Numbered from the stretch's first letter, positions 1 through 8,842 are shown. The stretch is 64,000 nt of DNA from UBA7672 sp040398425 (GCA_040398425.1 JBBATZ010000010.1:19414-83413); one strand, 5' to 3'. Program-made: numbers and translations. The notes: a model not told the origin generated them from the sequence alone.

Positions 1-36
1 GCGAACGCGCTCAGCGCAATATGGAGCGCCATCTGC

Positions 37-1800
37 ATGCGCAAGACCTTGCTTGCCGGCTTTACAACCCTGGCCACGATCGGCCTGACGTATGCCTGCA
101 CCAGCCCTCCGGCTGCAAAAACCCCAGCGGAATGGCGCCTGTCGGGACATGCCATGGCGACTGCCGCTGACAAGCGCGCCGTCGACGCCGCCATCGCCGC
201 GATGAATGCGGGCGGCAGCGCCGTTGACGCCGCCATCGCAGCTCATACCGTGCTTGCCCTTGTCGAGCCGCAAAGCTCCGGCCTCGGCGGCGGCGGCTAC
301 ATGGTGGTCTATGACCGCAAGTCCAACACCACCACGGTGTTTGATGGCCGCGAGACGGCGCCGATGACGGCAACCGCCGACTACTTCACTGTCAGCGGCA
401 AGAACCTCGGCTTCGTCGAAGCGATCCTGTCCGGCAAATCGGTCGGCACGCCGGGTGCAGTTGCGCTCTACAAGGCAGCGCACGAGAAATTCGGCAAACT
501 ATCCTGGGGCGCCGACTTTGATGCGGCGATCAAGCTCGCCGACGAAGGCTTCATCGTCTCCCCCCGTCTCGCGAACTCGCTGAGCGCACGCTTCCAGTCC
601 GGTCCGCTCGGCAAGAACCCGGCGACCGCAGCCTACTTCTTCCCGAACGGCAAGGCGCTCGCCATCGGCGACAAGCGCACCAATCCGGAATTCGCCGCCA
701 CACTGCGCGCCGTCGCGAAAGATGGACCTGCCGCGTTCTACTCCGGCGCCATCGCGCAGAACATCGTCAACGCTGTTCACGGCGGTGATATCCAGGGCGA
801 CCTCTCGCTCCAGGATCTTGCCGCCTACCGCGTGCTGCAGAAGCCGGCGATGTGCGGCCCCTTCCGCGACTACAAGATCTGCTCCGCCCCGCCCTCGTCT
901 TCCGGCGGCGTCGCGATGAACCAGATCATGTCGCTTTATGACCTGATCTCCACGGCCAGCCCCGACGCAACGCCGGAAGCCAACCTGCGCGACTTTGTTC
1001 TGGCCCAGCAGCTCGGCTATGCCGATCGCGATCACTACGTCGCCGATCCGGACGCCGTGACCGTCCCCGTCGCCGACCTGCTCAACCCTACCTATCTGAA
1101 ATCGCGCGCCAGCAGCGGCTTCAAGCCCGGTGATGCGCCGCAACCGGGCGATCCCGGCGCAGTCCTGCACAACAAGCCGATCATCGACATGTGGGGCCGC
1201 GACATCAATGCCGCGTCGCCCGGCACGACGCATTTGTCCTTTGTCGATTTCGAGGGCAACGCGGTATCCTTCACCGCAACCGTCGAGGGTCCCTTCGGCT
1301 CGCAGCGCTGGACCAATGGCTTCCTGCTCAACAACCAGCTGACCGACTTCACCCGCCCGCCGACGCTTGGCGGAAAGATGGTCGCCAACGCGCCGGGGCC
1401 GGGCAAGCGCCCGCGCTCCTCCATGTCGCCTACCATCGTGTTCGACAAGAGCGGTGACGTCTTCCTGGTGACAGGTTCGCCTGGCGGCAACTCCATCGTC
1501 GGCTATGTGTCGAAGACGCTCGCTGCCGTGCTCGACTGGGGCGCTACCGCGCAGGAAGCCAGCGCGCTACCCAACATCGTCGCGCGCGGCCCAATTGTTC
1601 GCGTCGAAACATCGGACGCGAAGGCTGGCGTAAATCCCAACGGCAAGACGTGGCTCGATGCGCTCACCCGCGCCGGCTTCAAGACGCAGGAAGTGTCCGG
1701 CGAAGTCTCGGGCCTAAACCTCATCGTCGCGCGCAAGGATCGCCTTGAAGGCGGCGCCGATCCGCGCCGCGAGGGCGTGGCGATCGAAGCCGTGAAGTAG
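37..1800 (+). CDS. ggt: Gamma-glutamyltransferase (secreted, autoprocessing)
   Basis: Ntn hydrolase that splits glutathione and other gamma-glutamyl compounds, normally in the periplasm. The 587-residue length fits the family. The N-terminus is a signal sequence with a Cys near residue 21, but the residues before it are a poor lipobox, so lipoprotein status is uncertain. The family signature SSGLGGGGYMVVYD lies near residue 80. The self-cleavage site GTTHLSFVD places the catalytic Thr of the small subunit at residue 397, equivalent to Thr391 of the E. coli enzyme. A late GSPGG segment forms part of the usual glycine-rich region. The ATG is preceded by GGAG about 11 nt upstream. The 36 bases before it hold no recognisable gene. 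Confidence 0.93.
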   Translation: MRKTLLAGFTTLATIGLTYACTSPPAAKTPAEWRLSGHAMATAADKRAVDAAIAAMNAGGSAVDAAIAAHTVLALVEPQSSGLGGGGYMVVYDRKSNTTTVFDGRETAPMTATADYFTVSGKNLGFVEAILSGKSVGTPGAVALYKAAHEKFGKLSWGADFDAAIKLADEGFIVSPRLANSLSARFQSGPLGKNPATAAYFFPNGKALAIGDKRTNPEFAATLRAVAKDGPAAFYSGAIAQNIVNAVHGGDIQGDLSLQDLAAYRVLQKPAMCGPFRDYKICSAPPSSSGGVAMNQIMSLYDLISTASPDATPEANLRDFVLAQQLGYADRDHYVADPDAVTVPVADLLNPTYLKSRASSGFKPGDAPQPGDPGAVLHNKPIIDMWGRDINAASPGTTHLSFVDFEGNAVSFTATVEGPFGSQRWTNGFLLNNQLTDFTRPPTLGGKMVANAPGPGKRPRSSMSPTIVFDKSGDVFLVTGSPGGNSIVGYVSKTLAAVLDWGATAQEASALPNIVARGPIVRVETSDAKAGVNPNGKTWLDALTRAGFKTQEVSGEVSGLNLIVARKDRLEGGADPRREGVAIEAVK

Positions 1801-1937
1801 GCTTCCTGCCAAGCAGGGAACCTGACTGCATATTCATCTAGACCGCCCGAGTTCCACGGAACCGGGAATATGGCCTCACGTTGTGTCGGGGATGCAGCTC
1901 CACGCTGGAGCCGCCCGATATCACGTGAGTACATCCC

Positions 1938-2537
1938 TTGATCAACGCCAAGCTCTCCATGCTTCTCGCCGCCTCTGTCATGGCCGTTGCAACGGCTGCC
2001 TGCTCAGGCCCCGAAAACACCGCCAGCCAGGCCGTACCGGCAGAAACGCCAATGGCTGCCCCTGCCGAAACCGCGGCCGTCGATTCCGGCACAACCGACT
2101 TTGTCGAGAAGGCCGTGAACTCGAACATGTTTGAGATCGAGGCCAGCAAGATCGCGCTCGAGCGCTCCAAGGTTCAGCCCGTGAAAGACTTCGCAAAGAT
2201 GCTGGTCGATGCTCACACGACGGCGCTGGGAGAGCTGCAATCCCTCTCCACCGCCGCAATGGTGACGGCGCCGACGGCGATGAACAACGACTTCATGGGC
2301 AAGCTTGAAGCGCTTCGCAACGCCAAGGTCGAAGACTTCGATGACGGCTACATCGACCAACAAACCGAGGCGCACGAGAACTCGCTGAATCTCGTGAAGG
2401 GTTATTCCGAGAACGGCAAAGACGCCGGCCTGCGCGCGTTCGCCGCCAAGATGATCACCACCGTCGACGCGCATCTCACCACAGTCCGCGCGCTAGACAA
2501 ATCGCCGGCTGACGACATCACGAAATCCCCGAGCTGA
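1938..2537 (+). CDS. DUF4142 domain lipoprotein
   Basis: Predicted outer- or inner-membrane lipoprotein: a short hydrophobic leader ends in ATAAC (lipobox Cys), followed by a Pro/Ala/Glu-rich linker and a helical DUF4142 domain (about residues 50-190) with the typical pattern FVEKAVNSNMFEIEASKIA and repeated His-containing helices. DUF4142 is a ferritin-like helical fold of unknown function, often linked to stress. The frame opens with TTG at 1938; an in-frame ATG at 1959 would give a shorter but complete signal peptide and is an equal candidate. Transcription ends at the hairpin at 2588-2623, shared with the converging rsgA. Confidence 0.82.
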   Translation: MINAKLSMLLAASVMAVATAACSGPENTASQAVPAETPMAAPAETAAVDSGTTDFVEKAVNSNMFEIEASKIALERSKVQPVKDFAKMLVDAHTTALGELQSLSTAAMVTAPTAMNNDFMGKLEALRNAKVEDFDDGYIDQQTEAHENSLNLVKGYSENGKDAGLRAFAAKMITTVDAHLTTVRALDKSPADDITKSPS

Positions 2538-2587
2538 TCCTGAGCATACCGGAAGCTGACCATCCCGACACCTGTTAGCGTTCACAT

Positions 2588-2623
2588 GAGGGCCCGCGTG
2601 AACAGCGCGGGTCCTCCTTCTTT
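2588..2623. terminator. Rho-independent terminator between converging genes
   Basis: An 11-bp stem (2588-2598 with 2606-2616, one G-U pair) closes a 7-nt loop and is followed by a pyrimidine/T-rich tract. It lies between the converging DUF4142 gene and rsgA and could serve both, though the T-run favours the plus strand. Confidence 0.7.
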
Positions 2624-2651
2624 GCGCAGTTCAGAGCGAGCGCATCGCTGC

Positions 2652-3725
2652 CTAGTCTTCTTCGATGTCGCGTCGCATCTTATTGCGGGCACGCTGGGAC
2701 TTGTTCAGCTGCTTCCAATGCCTGCGGTGTGCGGCTTCGGCGGCGGGGTCGGCCTTCCGCGCTTCGAAAGCAAGTTCACTCTGCAGCTTCAGATAGGCGC
2801 GCCATCGTTCATCGCTCAGTGAGCCATCGGCCAGCGCCGCCAGCGCGGCGCACCCCGGCTCTGTCGTATGTTTGCAATCTCCAAAGCGGCATTGCGGGAA
2901 CAACTCGACGATATCGGCAAAACTCGCCTCCAGGGCCGCGTCGCCCGCCAGCACGCTGAACTCGCGCATGCCGGGCGTGTCCACCAGCAACGCGCCACTC
3001 GGCAGGCGGAAGAGTTCGCGGTGCGTTGTGGTGTGGCGGCCGCGATCATCACTGTCGCGAATGGCGCCTGTGTCCATCAGTTTCGCGCCCGCCAGCGCGT
3101 TCAGCAGCGTGGACTTGCCCGCACCCGAACTGCCCAGCAGCGCCGCGGTCATCCCCGACTTGAGCCAGGGCGTCAGACCATCGAGACCATCACCGGTCAG
3201 CGCGGACAGCGCCACGACCGGCGCGCCGCCCGCGACCTCCTCGACATGCGAGATCTCCTTGACGGGGTCGGCGCTCAGGTCCGTCTTCGTCAGCACGATA
3301 ACAGGCGCTGCCCCGCTCTCACGCGCCGCCACCAGATACCGCTCCAGCCGTCGCAGGTTGAGATCCGCATTCAATGCCGCAACGAGAAGTGCGACATCCA
3401 CATTGGCTGCGATCACCTGAACCCCACCACCGCTCACCGCATTCCGCGAAAAAACGCTGCGGCGCGGGATGAGCGCGTGGACGATCACTTCGTCAGGTGA
3501 TCCATCATTGCTGACCGCAAGCCAGTCGCCGACCACCGGATGTTCGCCCGGTGCCGCGTCGCCGGCGAAGCGCCCGGACAGCCGCGCGGTGCGCTCGCCT
3601 TCGGCCGTTATCACGCGCCACAGGCCACGGTGTTGCGCCAGCACGCGCCCGGGTACGAACCCTTGTGCGGCATACGGCGCGAATGCGGCCTGCAGCGCAT
3701 CGCTCCATCCAAACAGGTCGATCAT
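2652..3725 (-). CDS. rsgA: Ribosome small subunit-dependent GTPase A
   Basis: Circularly permuted GTPase that helps mature the 30S subunit. An OB-fold region comes first (about 1-95), then the G4 motif TKTD (146-149) precedes the P-loop GSSGAGKS (198-205), the hallmark of the permuted order. DTPG (G3) follows, then a C-terminal zinc-binding knot CRFGDCKHTTEPGC. The basic tail fits RNA binding. The frame extends upstream to 3818, but that would overlap the kinase gene and adds a sequence unlike RsgA; the ATG at 3725 gives 357 residues beginning MIDLFGW. It lies 50 bp downstream of the sensor kinase on the same strand, so the two may be cotranscribed. Confidence 0.93.
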   Translation of the reverse strand: MIDLFGWSDALQAAFAPYAAQGFVPGRVLAQHRGLWRVITAEGERTARLSGRFAGDAAPGEHPVVGDWLAVSNDGSPDEVIVHALIPRRSVFSRNAVSGGGVQVIAANVDVALLVAALNADLNLRRLERYLVAARESGAAPVIVLTKTDLSADPVKEISHVEEVAGGAPVVALSALTGDGLDGLTPWLKSGMTAALLGSSGAGKSTLLNALAGAKLMDTGAIRDSDDRGRHTTTHRELFRLPSGALLVDTPGMREFSVLAGDAALEASFADIVELFPQCRFGDCKHTTEPGCAALAALADGSLSDERWRAYLKLQSELAFEARKADPAAEAAHRRHWKQLNKSQRARNKMRRDIEED

Positions 3726-3775
3726 GAGTGACGGTCCAGCATGGCCGGTCTTGTAACAGCCGCCGTCGCAAAAGC

Positions 3776-5284
3776 CTATGACGACGCCGGCACGCGCAGG
3801 CGGAACACCGCGCCACAATCCGTGTTGGAGGCGAGCTCAAGCTCACCCTTCATGCCGCGCGCCAGTTCCCGGGCGATGGCGAGGCCGAGCCCTGCGCCAC
3901 CGCGCGAGGCCGATCCGGCGAAGGGCTGGAAAAGGCCTTTCGCAAGATTGGCGGGAATGCCCGGTCCATTGTCGACGATCTCAACGACGGCGTTTGAGCC
4001 ATCGCGGAAAACACGCGCCTCGATCTTGCCAGAGAGGACGCGGCCCTTCTGTTCCTTGATCGCCCTTCCCGCGTTGCGCGCGAGATTGGCGACAATGCGA
4101 TGCACGTGATCGGCGTCAGCGATCGCCATCACCGGACCCGTCGCATCGACGCTCCACTCGACCGCATCACATCCCGCAAGCCCCTCGACGACCGCCTCGC
4201 CCATCACCGCGACCAGGTTCACCTGCGCGAGATTAGGCGCCGATGGTTCGGCGCGCGCGTGACTCAACGTCGCCTCGGCGAGGTTGAGCGCGCGCTGGAT
4301 GGCGCGTTCGAGGCGCGGGGCTGCGCGCTTCACGCGCGGGTCTTCGGATTGGGCAAGGCCTTCGGATACGATCTGCGCCGCTGCGAGCGAGTTGCGCAGG
4401 TCGTGGTTGATCTTCGCTACCGCCTCGCCAAGTTCGGCCAGCCGCTTGCGTTGCCGGAACGCGGCCGAGACAGTTGTCTGCATCGACTGCAGCGCGGCGT
4501 TGGCGCGGCGGATCTCATCACTGCCGCCCGGCGCCGGATCGACGTCGGCACCCTCCGGCGCACTCGCAAAGCGTACAATGTTGTCCGTCAGCCGGTCCAT
4601 CGGCCGCACGACAAGACGATAGATCGCAAAATAGACGAGCCCCCCGACCAGCGCGGCGACGAGAACAGAGAACACCAGCAGCGTACGCGAGAACGCGATC
4701 AGCGCCTGCTTCAGCGCGGCCTCCGGCACGATGACTTCCATGGTCTCGTCGCGTTTCAGCGCCGGCTCGACGATGACGCGCAGAAAGCGGCCGCGTGGGG
4801 CAAGCATGTGCTCGAACACACCCACCACGCCATCGATCAGCGACTGGTTGCGCATGTCGATGGGGATCAGTTCGCCGCCGATCTCCACGGAAGGCGGCAG
4901 GATCTCGCCGCGAAAGTCCTGCGCCTGTACAGCGACCGAGACGACCTGCGCACTCTCCAGCAGCTGGCGCGACAATTCCTCGCTGACACGCCCATCGGGG
5001 GCGGCTTCGACCGCAAGGGCGGCGATCTGGGCGGCCTGACCGCGCTGGAGCAGCCAGGTGCTTCGGAAGCCTGCTGCGAGCACTGGATAAGCCAGCAGGA
5101 TCGCGAACAGCACAAAACCTGTGGTCAAAAGCAGCAGTCGGCCGCGCAGCCCCGAGAAGAATCGCTTCTTCGGGCCTGCCGGCGCGTCCGCCGGGGCATC
5201 AACCCGTTGAAGGTCGTTCGCCTCGCTCAGCTGTCGTCCCCTGGGCGTTTCCATACCGGCGGCGCCTGCGCAGCCCAGTTTCAA
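3776..5284 (-). CDS. Membrane sensor histidine kinase (orphan)
   Basis: About 502 residues. Two membrane segments (about 48-70 and 197-220) frame a periplasmic sensor region. A HAMP linker follows, then a phosphoacceptor helix with H-D-L-R-N in place of the usual H-E-L/I-R-x, then an ATPase domain with N-box (NLARNAG), G1 (DNGPGIP), F-box region and G2 (GGAGLGLAIA). No response regulator lies beside it, so its partner is elsewhere. Start is uncertain: an in-frame ATG at 5254 removes ten residues without touching any domain. The region to 5442 is the divergent promoter space shared with the rpmH operon. Confidence 0.88.
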   Translation of the reverse strand: MKLGCAGAAGMETPRGRQLSEANDLQRVDAPADAPAGPKKRFFSGLRGRLLLLTTGFVLFAILLAYPVLAAGFRSTWLLQRGQAAQIAALAVEAAPDGRVSEELSRQLLESAQVVSVAVQAQDFRGEILPPSVEIGGELIPIDMRNQSLIDGVVGVFEHMLAPRGRFLRVIVEPALKRDETMEVIVPEAALKQALIAFSRTLLVFSVLVAALVGGLVYFAIYRLVVRPMDRLTDNIVRFASAPEGADVDPAPGGSDEIRRANAALQSMQTTVSAAFRQRKRLAELGEAVAKINHDLRNSLAAAQIVSEGLAQSEDPRVKRAAPRLERAIQRALNLAEATLSHARAEPSAPNLAQVNLVAVMGEAVVEGLAGCDAVEWSVDATGPVMAIADADHVHRIVANLARNAGRAIKEQKGRVLSGKIEARVFRDGSNAVVEIVDNGPGIPANLAKGLFQPFAGSASRGGAGLGLAIARELARGMKGELELASNTDCGAVFRLRVPASS

Positions 5285-5442
5285 AGGAAACTGGAGAGTG
5301 CGGGCCGCATCTCTTTATATTAGTCCGTGACCGTAGTCCTGCTTACCTAGCGGCACAGTCATCTTTCCCAGATGACAGGTTGCGGGAACAGCTGCAATGC
5401 CGTCGCAGGGGGCGGGCGTTCGGGAAAGCGGTTACCGCGCGC

Positions 5443-5471
5443 TTGACTTGCCCGGAGCGGCCATGTAGTTC
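5443..5471 (+). promoter_or_regulatory. Predicted housekeeping promoter of rpmH-rnpA
   Basis: TTGACT at 5443-5448 and TAGTTC at 5466-5471, separated by 17 nt, resemble alphaproteobacterial sigma-70 sites. Transcription would begin about 25-30 nt before the two closely spaced GTG codons at 5500 and 5507. Confidence 0.5.
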
Positions 5472-5499
5472 CCCCGCCTTCCTGAAGGAATAAGGGGCA

Positions 5500-6072
5500 G
5501 TGACCCGTGTCCACCAAACGGACTTTTCAGCCGAGCAACCTGAAGCGCAAGCGGCGCCACGGGTTCCGCGCGCGCATGGCGACCAAGAACGGCCAGAAAA
5601 TCCTGGCTTCTCGTCGCGCCAAGGGCCGCAAGCGGCTGAGCGCCTAGCATCTTCCGGGGCCTCACGGCCCCTCCCGATAGACAGAAACACGCCGCCGCTT
5701 GGGGTCCAACGCCTCCGGTTACGGCGTGAATTTCTGTTCGTGGCAAACGGTTACAGCGAACGGCGCAAGCTGATCGTCGTCCAGGGCCGCCGCCGCGATC
5801 CCGGCCGGCCCATCGCCGGCGAAGGATTCACCACCACCAAGAAGATCGGCAATTCGGTCGCCCGCAACCGGGCGCGCCGCCGCCTGCGCGAGGCCGCCCG
5901 CATGCTCCTGCCCCATCTCGGGGTCGCCGGAGCCGACTATGTCTTCATCGCCCGTCAGGACACCGCAGAGGCCCCGTGGCCGCGTTTGCTTGACGATATG
6001 GAAATCGCATTGATAAGCCTCCGCCGCCGCCTGCTCCCTGCCGGCGATGGCGCTTCCGCAACCAGGACCTGA
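5500..6072 (+). CDS. rnpA: Ribonuclease P protein component, frame encloses rpmH
   Basis: Protein subunit of RNase P, which matures tRNA 5' ends. The conserved part lies in the last ~125 residues: RRxFLFV, then the basic RNA-binding helix with RNRARRRLREA, then the C-terminal helical end. It is followed 5 nt later by yidC. The start is unusual. No ATG, GTG or TTG occurs in frame between the GTG at 5500 and a GTG (about 5740) that falls after the conserved RREFLF segment. A 5500 start gives 190 residues with about 65 extra N-terminal residues encoded across the whole of rpmH in another reading frame. This matches the arrangement known from Thermus. Alternatives are a rare start codon (an in-frame ATA lies near 5677) or a sequence error. 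The family call is secure; the start is not. Confidence 0.85.
   Translation: MTRVHQTDFSAEQPEAQAAPRVPRAHGDQERPENPGFSSRQGPQAAERLASSGASRPLPIDRNTPPLGVQRLRLRREFLFVANGYSERRKLIVVQGRRRDPGRPIAGEGFTTTKKIGNSVARNRARRRLREAARMLLPHLGVAGADYVFIARQDTAEAPWPRLLDDMEIALISLRRRLLPAGDGASATRT
5507..5647 (+). CDS. rpmH: 50S ribosomal protein L34
   Basis: Forty-six residues with the near-invariant L34 pattern: MSTKRTFQPS, then the Lys/Arg-rich centre NLKRKRRHGF, then a basic end RKRLSA. It starts with GTG at 5507; AAGGGG at 5492-5497 lies 9 nt upstream. It is the first recognisable gene of the rpmH-rnpA-yidC-yihA cluster. The gene sits entirely inside the +1-shifted open frame that becomes rnpA. A second Shine-Dalgarno-like AAGGA at 5485-5489 is spaced for the GTG at 5500. 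Confidence 0.97.
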   Translation: MSTKRTFQPSNLKRKRRHGFRARMATKNGQKILASRRAKGRKRLSA

Positions 6073-6077
6073 TCTCC

Positions 6078-7856
6078 ATGGAACAGCAAGAGCAGCGCAA
6101 TCTCCTGCTGGCGCTCGTCCTGTGCTTCGGCCTGTTCATGGTCTACAACATCTTCGTGCTGGAGCCCCAGCAGAGGGCGCGCGAGGCCGCGACGGCGCAG
6201 GCGAAAGAAAACGCCGTCGTCCAGGCCGCCTCCCCCACCCCCACCCTCCGCCAACGCGACGAAGTCGTGACCGCCGAGTTGGGGTCAGGACAGCGTGTGG
6301 CTGTCGCCGCTCCGTCGATCGAAGGTTCGATCTCGCTGCTCGGCGCGCGCATCGATGACGTGTCACTCAAGAATTACTATGAGACGATCGGCGACAAGGA
6401 CGCGAAGAATCCCAAGGGCGAGATCAAGCTTCTCGCGCCAGCCGACACCGCGAGCGCCTTCTACGCCACCGTAGCCTGGACCACGCCGTCGACCACGACC
6501 GACCAGGTCCTGTGGACACAGACCAGCACGGGCCCGCTGACGCCCGAGAATCCGCTGAAGCTCGCCTACACGACGGACCTTGTCCGCATCGAGCGCACGA
6601 TCACCATCGACGCCGACTACATGTTCACCGTCGACGACACCGTCACCAATACCGGCACGACGGCCGTCACGCTCGCTCAGAAATCCCAGCTGCGTCAGGT
6701 GATGACCAACGACCTGATCAACACGCCGCACGCCGAAGTCGGCGCCCACCGCGGCGCGCTCGGCGTCTACGGTACCGACAAGAACCAGATGGTCAATTAT
6801 CACGACATGAACCAGGGCAAGGCGGTCTCGAAAAGCGTGACTGGCGGCTGGAACGCCCTGACGACGAAATACTGGATGGCTGCGACGATCCCGGAGCAGA
6901 AAGAAGAAGTCCAGATGATCGTCGGGACGGAGAAGCTCAACGGTCAGACCACGTTCACAGCCGGCTATGCGCTCACTCCCTATGTTATCGAGCCCGGCAA
7001 ATCGATCACCAAGCAAGCGCGCGTCTTCGCCGGCGCCAAGCGCGTGCCGGTGCTGGACCGCTACGAGAACAAGGAAGGCATCCCCGCCTTCACCGATGCG
7101 GTCGACTGGAGCTTCCTGTTCTTCATCACCAAGCCGTTCTTCTGGCTGCTGATGCTGCTGCAGAGCTGGCTTGGCTTCTTCGGCTTCGCCATCCTCGCGC
7201 TAACTGTCGTGGTGAAGACGCTGTTCTTCCCGCTGCAGTACAACATGTACAAATCCATGTCGAAGATGCGGCTGATCCAGCCCGAGATGAAGAGCATCCA
7301 GGAACGCTTCGCCGCCGACCCGCAACGCATGCGCTCGGAACAGGCCAAGCTGTTCCAGCGCGAGAAGGTCAACCCCGTCGCCGGCTGCCTGCCGCTGATC
7401 CCGACCATGTTCGTGTTCTGGGCGCTCTTCCACGTGCTGAACGTCACGATCGAGATGCGCCATACGCCGTTCATTGGCTGGATCCGCGACATGTCCGCGG
7501 CTGACCCGACCACGATCTTCAACCTGTTCGGCCTGATCCCTTGGGATCCGCGCTCGGTTCCGCTGATCGGCGGCATGCTGGGCATCGGCTTCTGGCCGAT
7601 CCTGTACGGCCTCACCATGGTGGGACTGCAAAGCCTCTCGGCCCCGCCGACTGATCCGATGCAGCGCCAGATCATGCGCTGGATCCCGCTCGTCTTCCTG
7701 TTCCTGTTCGCCGGCTTCGCCTCGGGCCTCGTGATCTACTATGTATGGTCGAACCTGATCTCGATCGCGCAGCAGTACATCATCATGCGCCGCACCGGCG
7801 TCGAGACCGAACTCGACAAGTGGCTGGCCAAGCGGCTGAAGAAAACGCCGGCGTAA
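6078..7856 (+). CDS. yidC: Membrane protein insertase YidC
   Basis: Inner-membrane insertase that works with or without SecYEG. At 592 residues it has the Gram-negative layout: an N-terminal membrane anchor (about 8-26), a large periplasmic beta domain (about 40-340), then the conserved five-helix insertase core from about residue 345, including the coiled cytoplasmic segment MYKSMSKMRLIQPEMK and the NPVAGCLPLIPTMFVFWALF stretch. A basic tail ends in KRLKKTPA. It begins 5 nt after the rnpA stop, consistent with coupled expression. Confidence 0.97.
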   Translation: MEQQEQRNLLLALVLCFGLFMVYNIFVLEPQQRAREAATAQAKENAVVQAASPTPTLRQRDEVVTAELGSGQRVAVAAPSIEGSISLLGARIDDVSLKNYYETIGDKDAKNPKGEIKLLAPADTASAFYATVAWTTPSTTTDQVLWTQTSTGPLTPENPLKLAYTTDLVRIERTITIDADYMFTVDDTVTNTGTTAVTLAQKSQLRQVMTNDLINTPHAEVGAHRGALGVYGTDKNQMVNYHDMNQGKAVSKSVTGGWNALTTKYWMAATIPEQKEEVQMIVGTEKLNGQTTFTAGYALTPYVIEPGKSITKQARVFAGAKRVPVLDRYENKEGIPAFTDAVDWSFLFFITKPFFWLLMLLQSWLGFFGFAILALTVVVKTLFFPLQYNMYKSMSKMRLIQPEMKSIQERFAADPQRMRSEQAKLFQREKVNPVAGCLPLIPTMFVFWALFHVLNVTIEMRHTPFIGWIRDMSAADPTTIFNLFGLIPWDPRSVPLIGGMLGIGFWPILYGLTMVGLQSLSAPPTDPMQRQIMRWIPLVFLFLFAGFASGLVIYYVWSNLISIAQQYIIMRRTGVETELDKWLAKRLKKTPA

Positions 7857-7883
7857 CAACTGGCAACCGGTAGCTCGCCGGAG

Positions 7884-7930
7884 CGCTCATCCTGAGGAGA
7901 GCCCGCAGGGCTCGTCTCGAAGGACGAGGG
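7884..7930. repeat. Palindromic REP-like intergenic element
   Basis: Imperfect inverted repeat in the yidC-yihA gap: left arm CTCATCCTGAGGAG plus GCCC, a short GCA loop, right arm GGGC plus CTCGAAGGACGAG. This resembles dispersed palindromes seen in intergenic regions of many Caulobacterales and related genomes (from memory). No second copy was noticed in this window. Confidence 0.55.
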
Positions 7931-7949
7931 CATACCCACGGACTTGGCC

Positions 7950-8582
7950 ATGACCGACTTCACCGAAGACCAGATCGAAGCCGCGCGGAAATTCTTCGGC
8001 CGCCCCGTCACGTTCGTGATGGGCGCCGTCGCGCTCGAGGGTATGCCGCCCGGTGATCGCCCCGAGATCGCTTTCGCCGGTCGCTCCAATGTCGGCAAGT
8101 CGAGCCTGATCAATGCGCTCTGCAATCGCAAGAATCTCGCACGCGCCTCGAACACGCCGGGCCGTACGCAGGAGATCAACTTCTTCGATCTCGCCGAGGG
8201 CAAGTTCTATCTCGTCGACCTGCCTGGCTATGGCTTCGCCGAGGCCCCCCGCAAGAACGTCGATGTGTGGGGCCGCCTCAACCTCGACTATCTGCGCAGC
8301 CGCTCGAAGCTCCGCCGCGTCTTCATGCTGATCGATGCGCGTCGCGGCGTCGGCGAAATCGACCTCAGCGTCATGAAGCAGCTCGATACCGCAGCGGCCC
8401 AGTATCAGGTCGTGCTGACCAAGCTCGACAAGATCAAGAAGTCGGAAGTGCCCGACCTGATCGCCGCCACCACCGAAGCGCTGAAGAAACAGCCGGCCGC
8501 CTACCCCGACGTTCTCGCCACTTCGAGCGAGAAGGGCGTCGGCATCCCGGAGCTGCGCGCAACCATCTGCGCTCTGGCCTGA
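7950..8582 (+). CDS. yihA: Ribosome biogenesis GTP-binding protein YihA/YsxC
   Basis: EngB-type GTPase needed for 50S assembly. About 210 residues, the usual length. P-loop GRSNVGKSS, switch region with NTPGRTQ, G3 DLPGYGFA, G4 TKLDK, and a late SSEKGVG (G5) are all present. The ATG at 7950 is taken as start; a TTG at 7944 would add two residues. It follows yidC across the palindromic repeat, the usual neighbour order in alphaproteobacteria, but here argB is displaced by an ABC exporter and a hydrolase. Confidence 0.94.
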   Translation: MTDFTEDQIEAARKFFGRPVTFVMGAVALEGMPPGDRPEIAFAGRSNVGKSSLINALCNRKNLARASNTPGRTQEINFFDLAEGKFYLVDLPGYGFAEAPRKNVDVWGRLNLDYLRSRSKLRRVFMLIDARRGVGEIDLSVMKQLDTAAAQYQVVLTKLDKIKKSEVPDLIAATTEALKKQPAAYPDVLATSSEKGVGIPELRATICALA

Positions 8583-8662
8583 CGCGGCGTCCCGCCCGCT
8601 TGGCGAACGGTGAAGGACGGGAACGTCGATCGAACCGTGAGGAGGCTGCCTGACTGAACTTG

Positions 8663-8692
8663 CTGCCAGGGTCATGGCAGTTAGGCGTTTTT
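8663..8692 (+). terminator. Weak terminator-like hairpin after yihA
   Basis: CTGCCA/TGGCAG six-base stem with a six-base loop, followed eight bases later by five T. It sits in the 260-bp gap before the ABC genes. The distance between stem and T-run weakens the call. Confidence 0.3.
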
Positions 8693-8842
8693 CGCCGCGG
8701 CAAGCTCATTACCTGACGCTGCCGGATTTGATATTCCTCGCCCATCCTCTGGACACTGGCTACAGCGGGGCCCACATGCCAGACACCGCCACAAGAGCGG
8801 CCGGCTCGATAGCCATAACAAAACCGCGGGGACCTCCTCTCC

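Noticed and set aside
2652..3818. Longer start for rsgA at 3818
   Set aside because: Would overlap the kinase gene by 43 bases, and residues before MIDLFGW do not resemble RsgA.
4100..5323. 407-codon plus-strand frame
   Set aside because: Antisense to the histidine kinase; Arg/His-rich with no domain.
5699..5701. TTG considered as the rnpA start
   Set aside because: It is out of frame with RnpA (offset by one).
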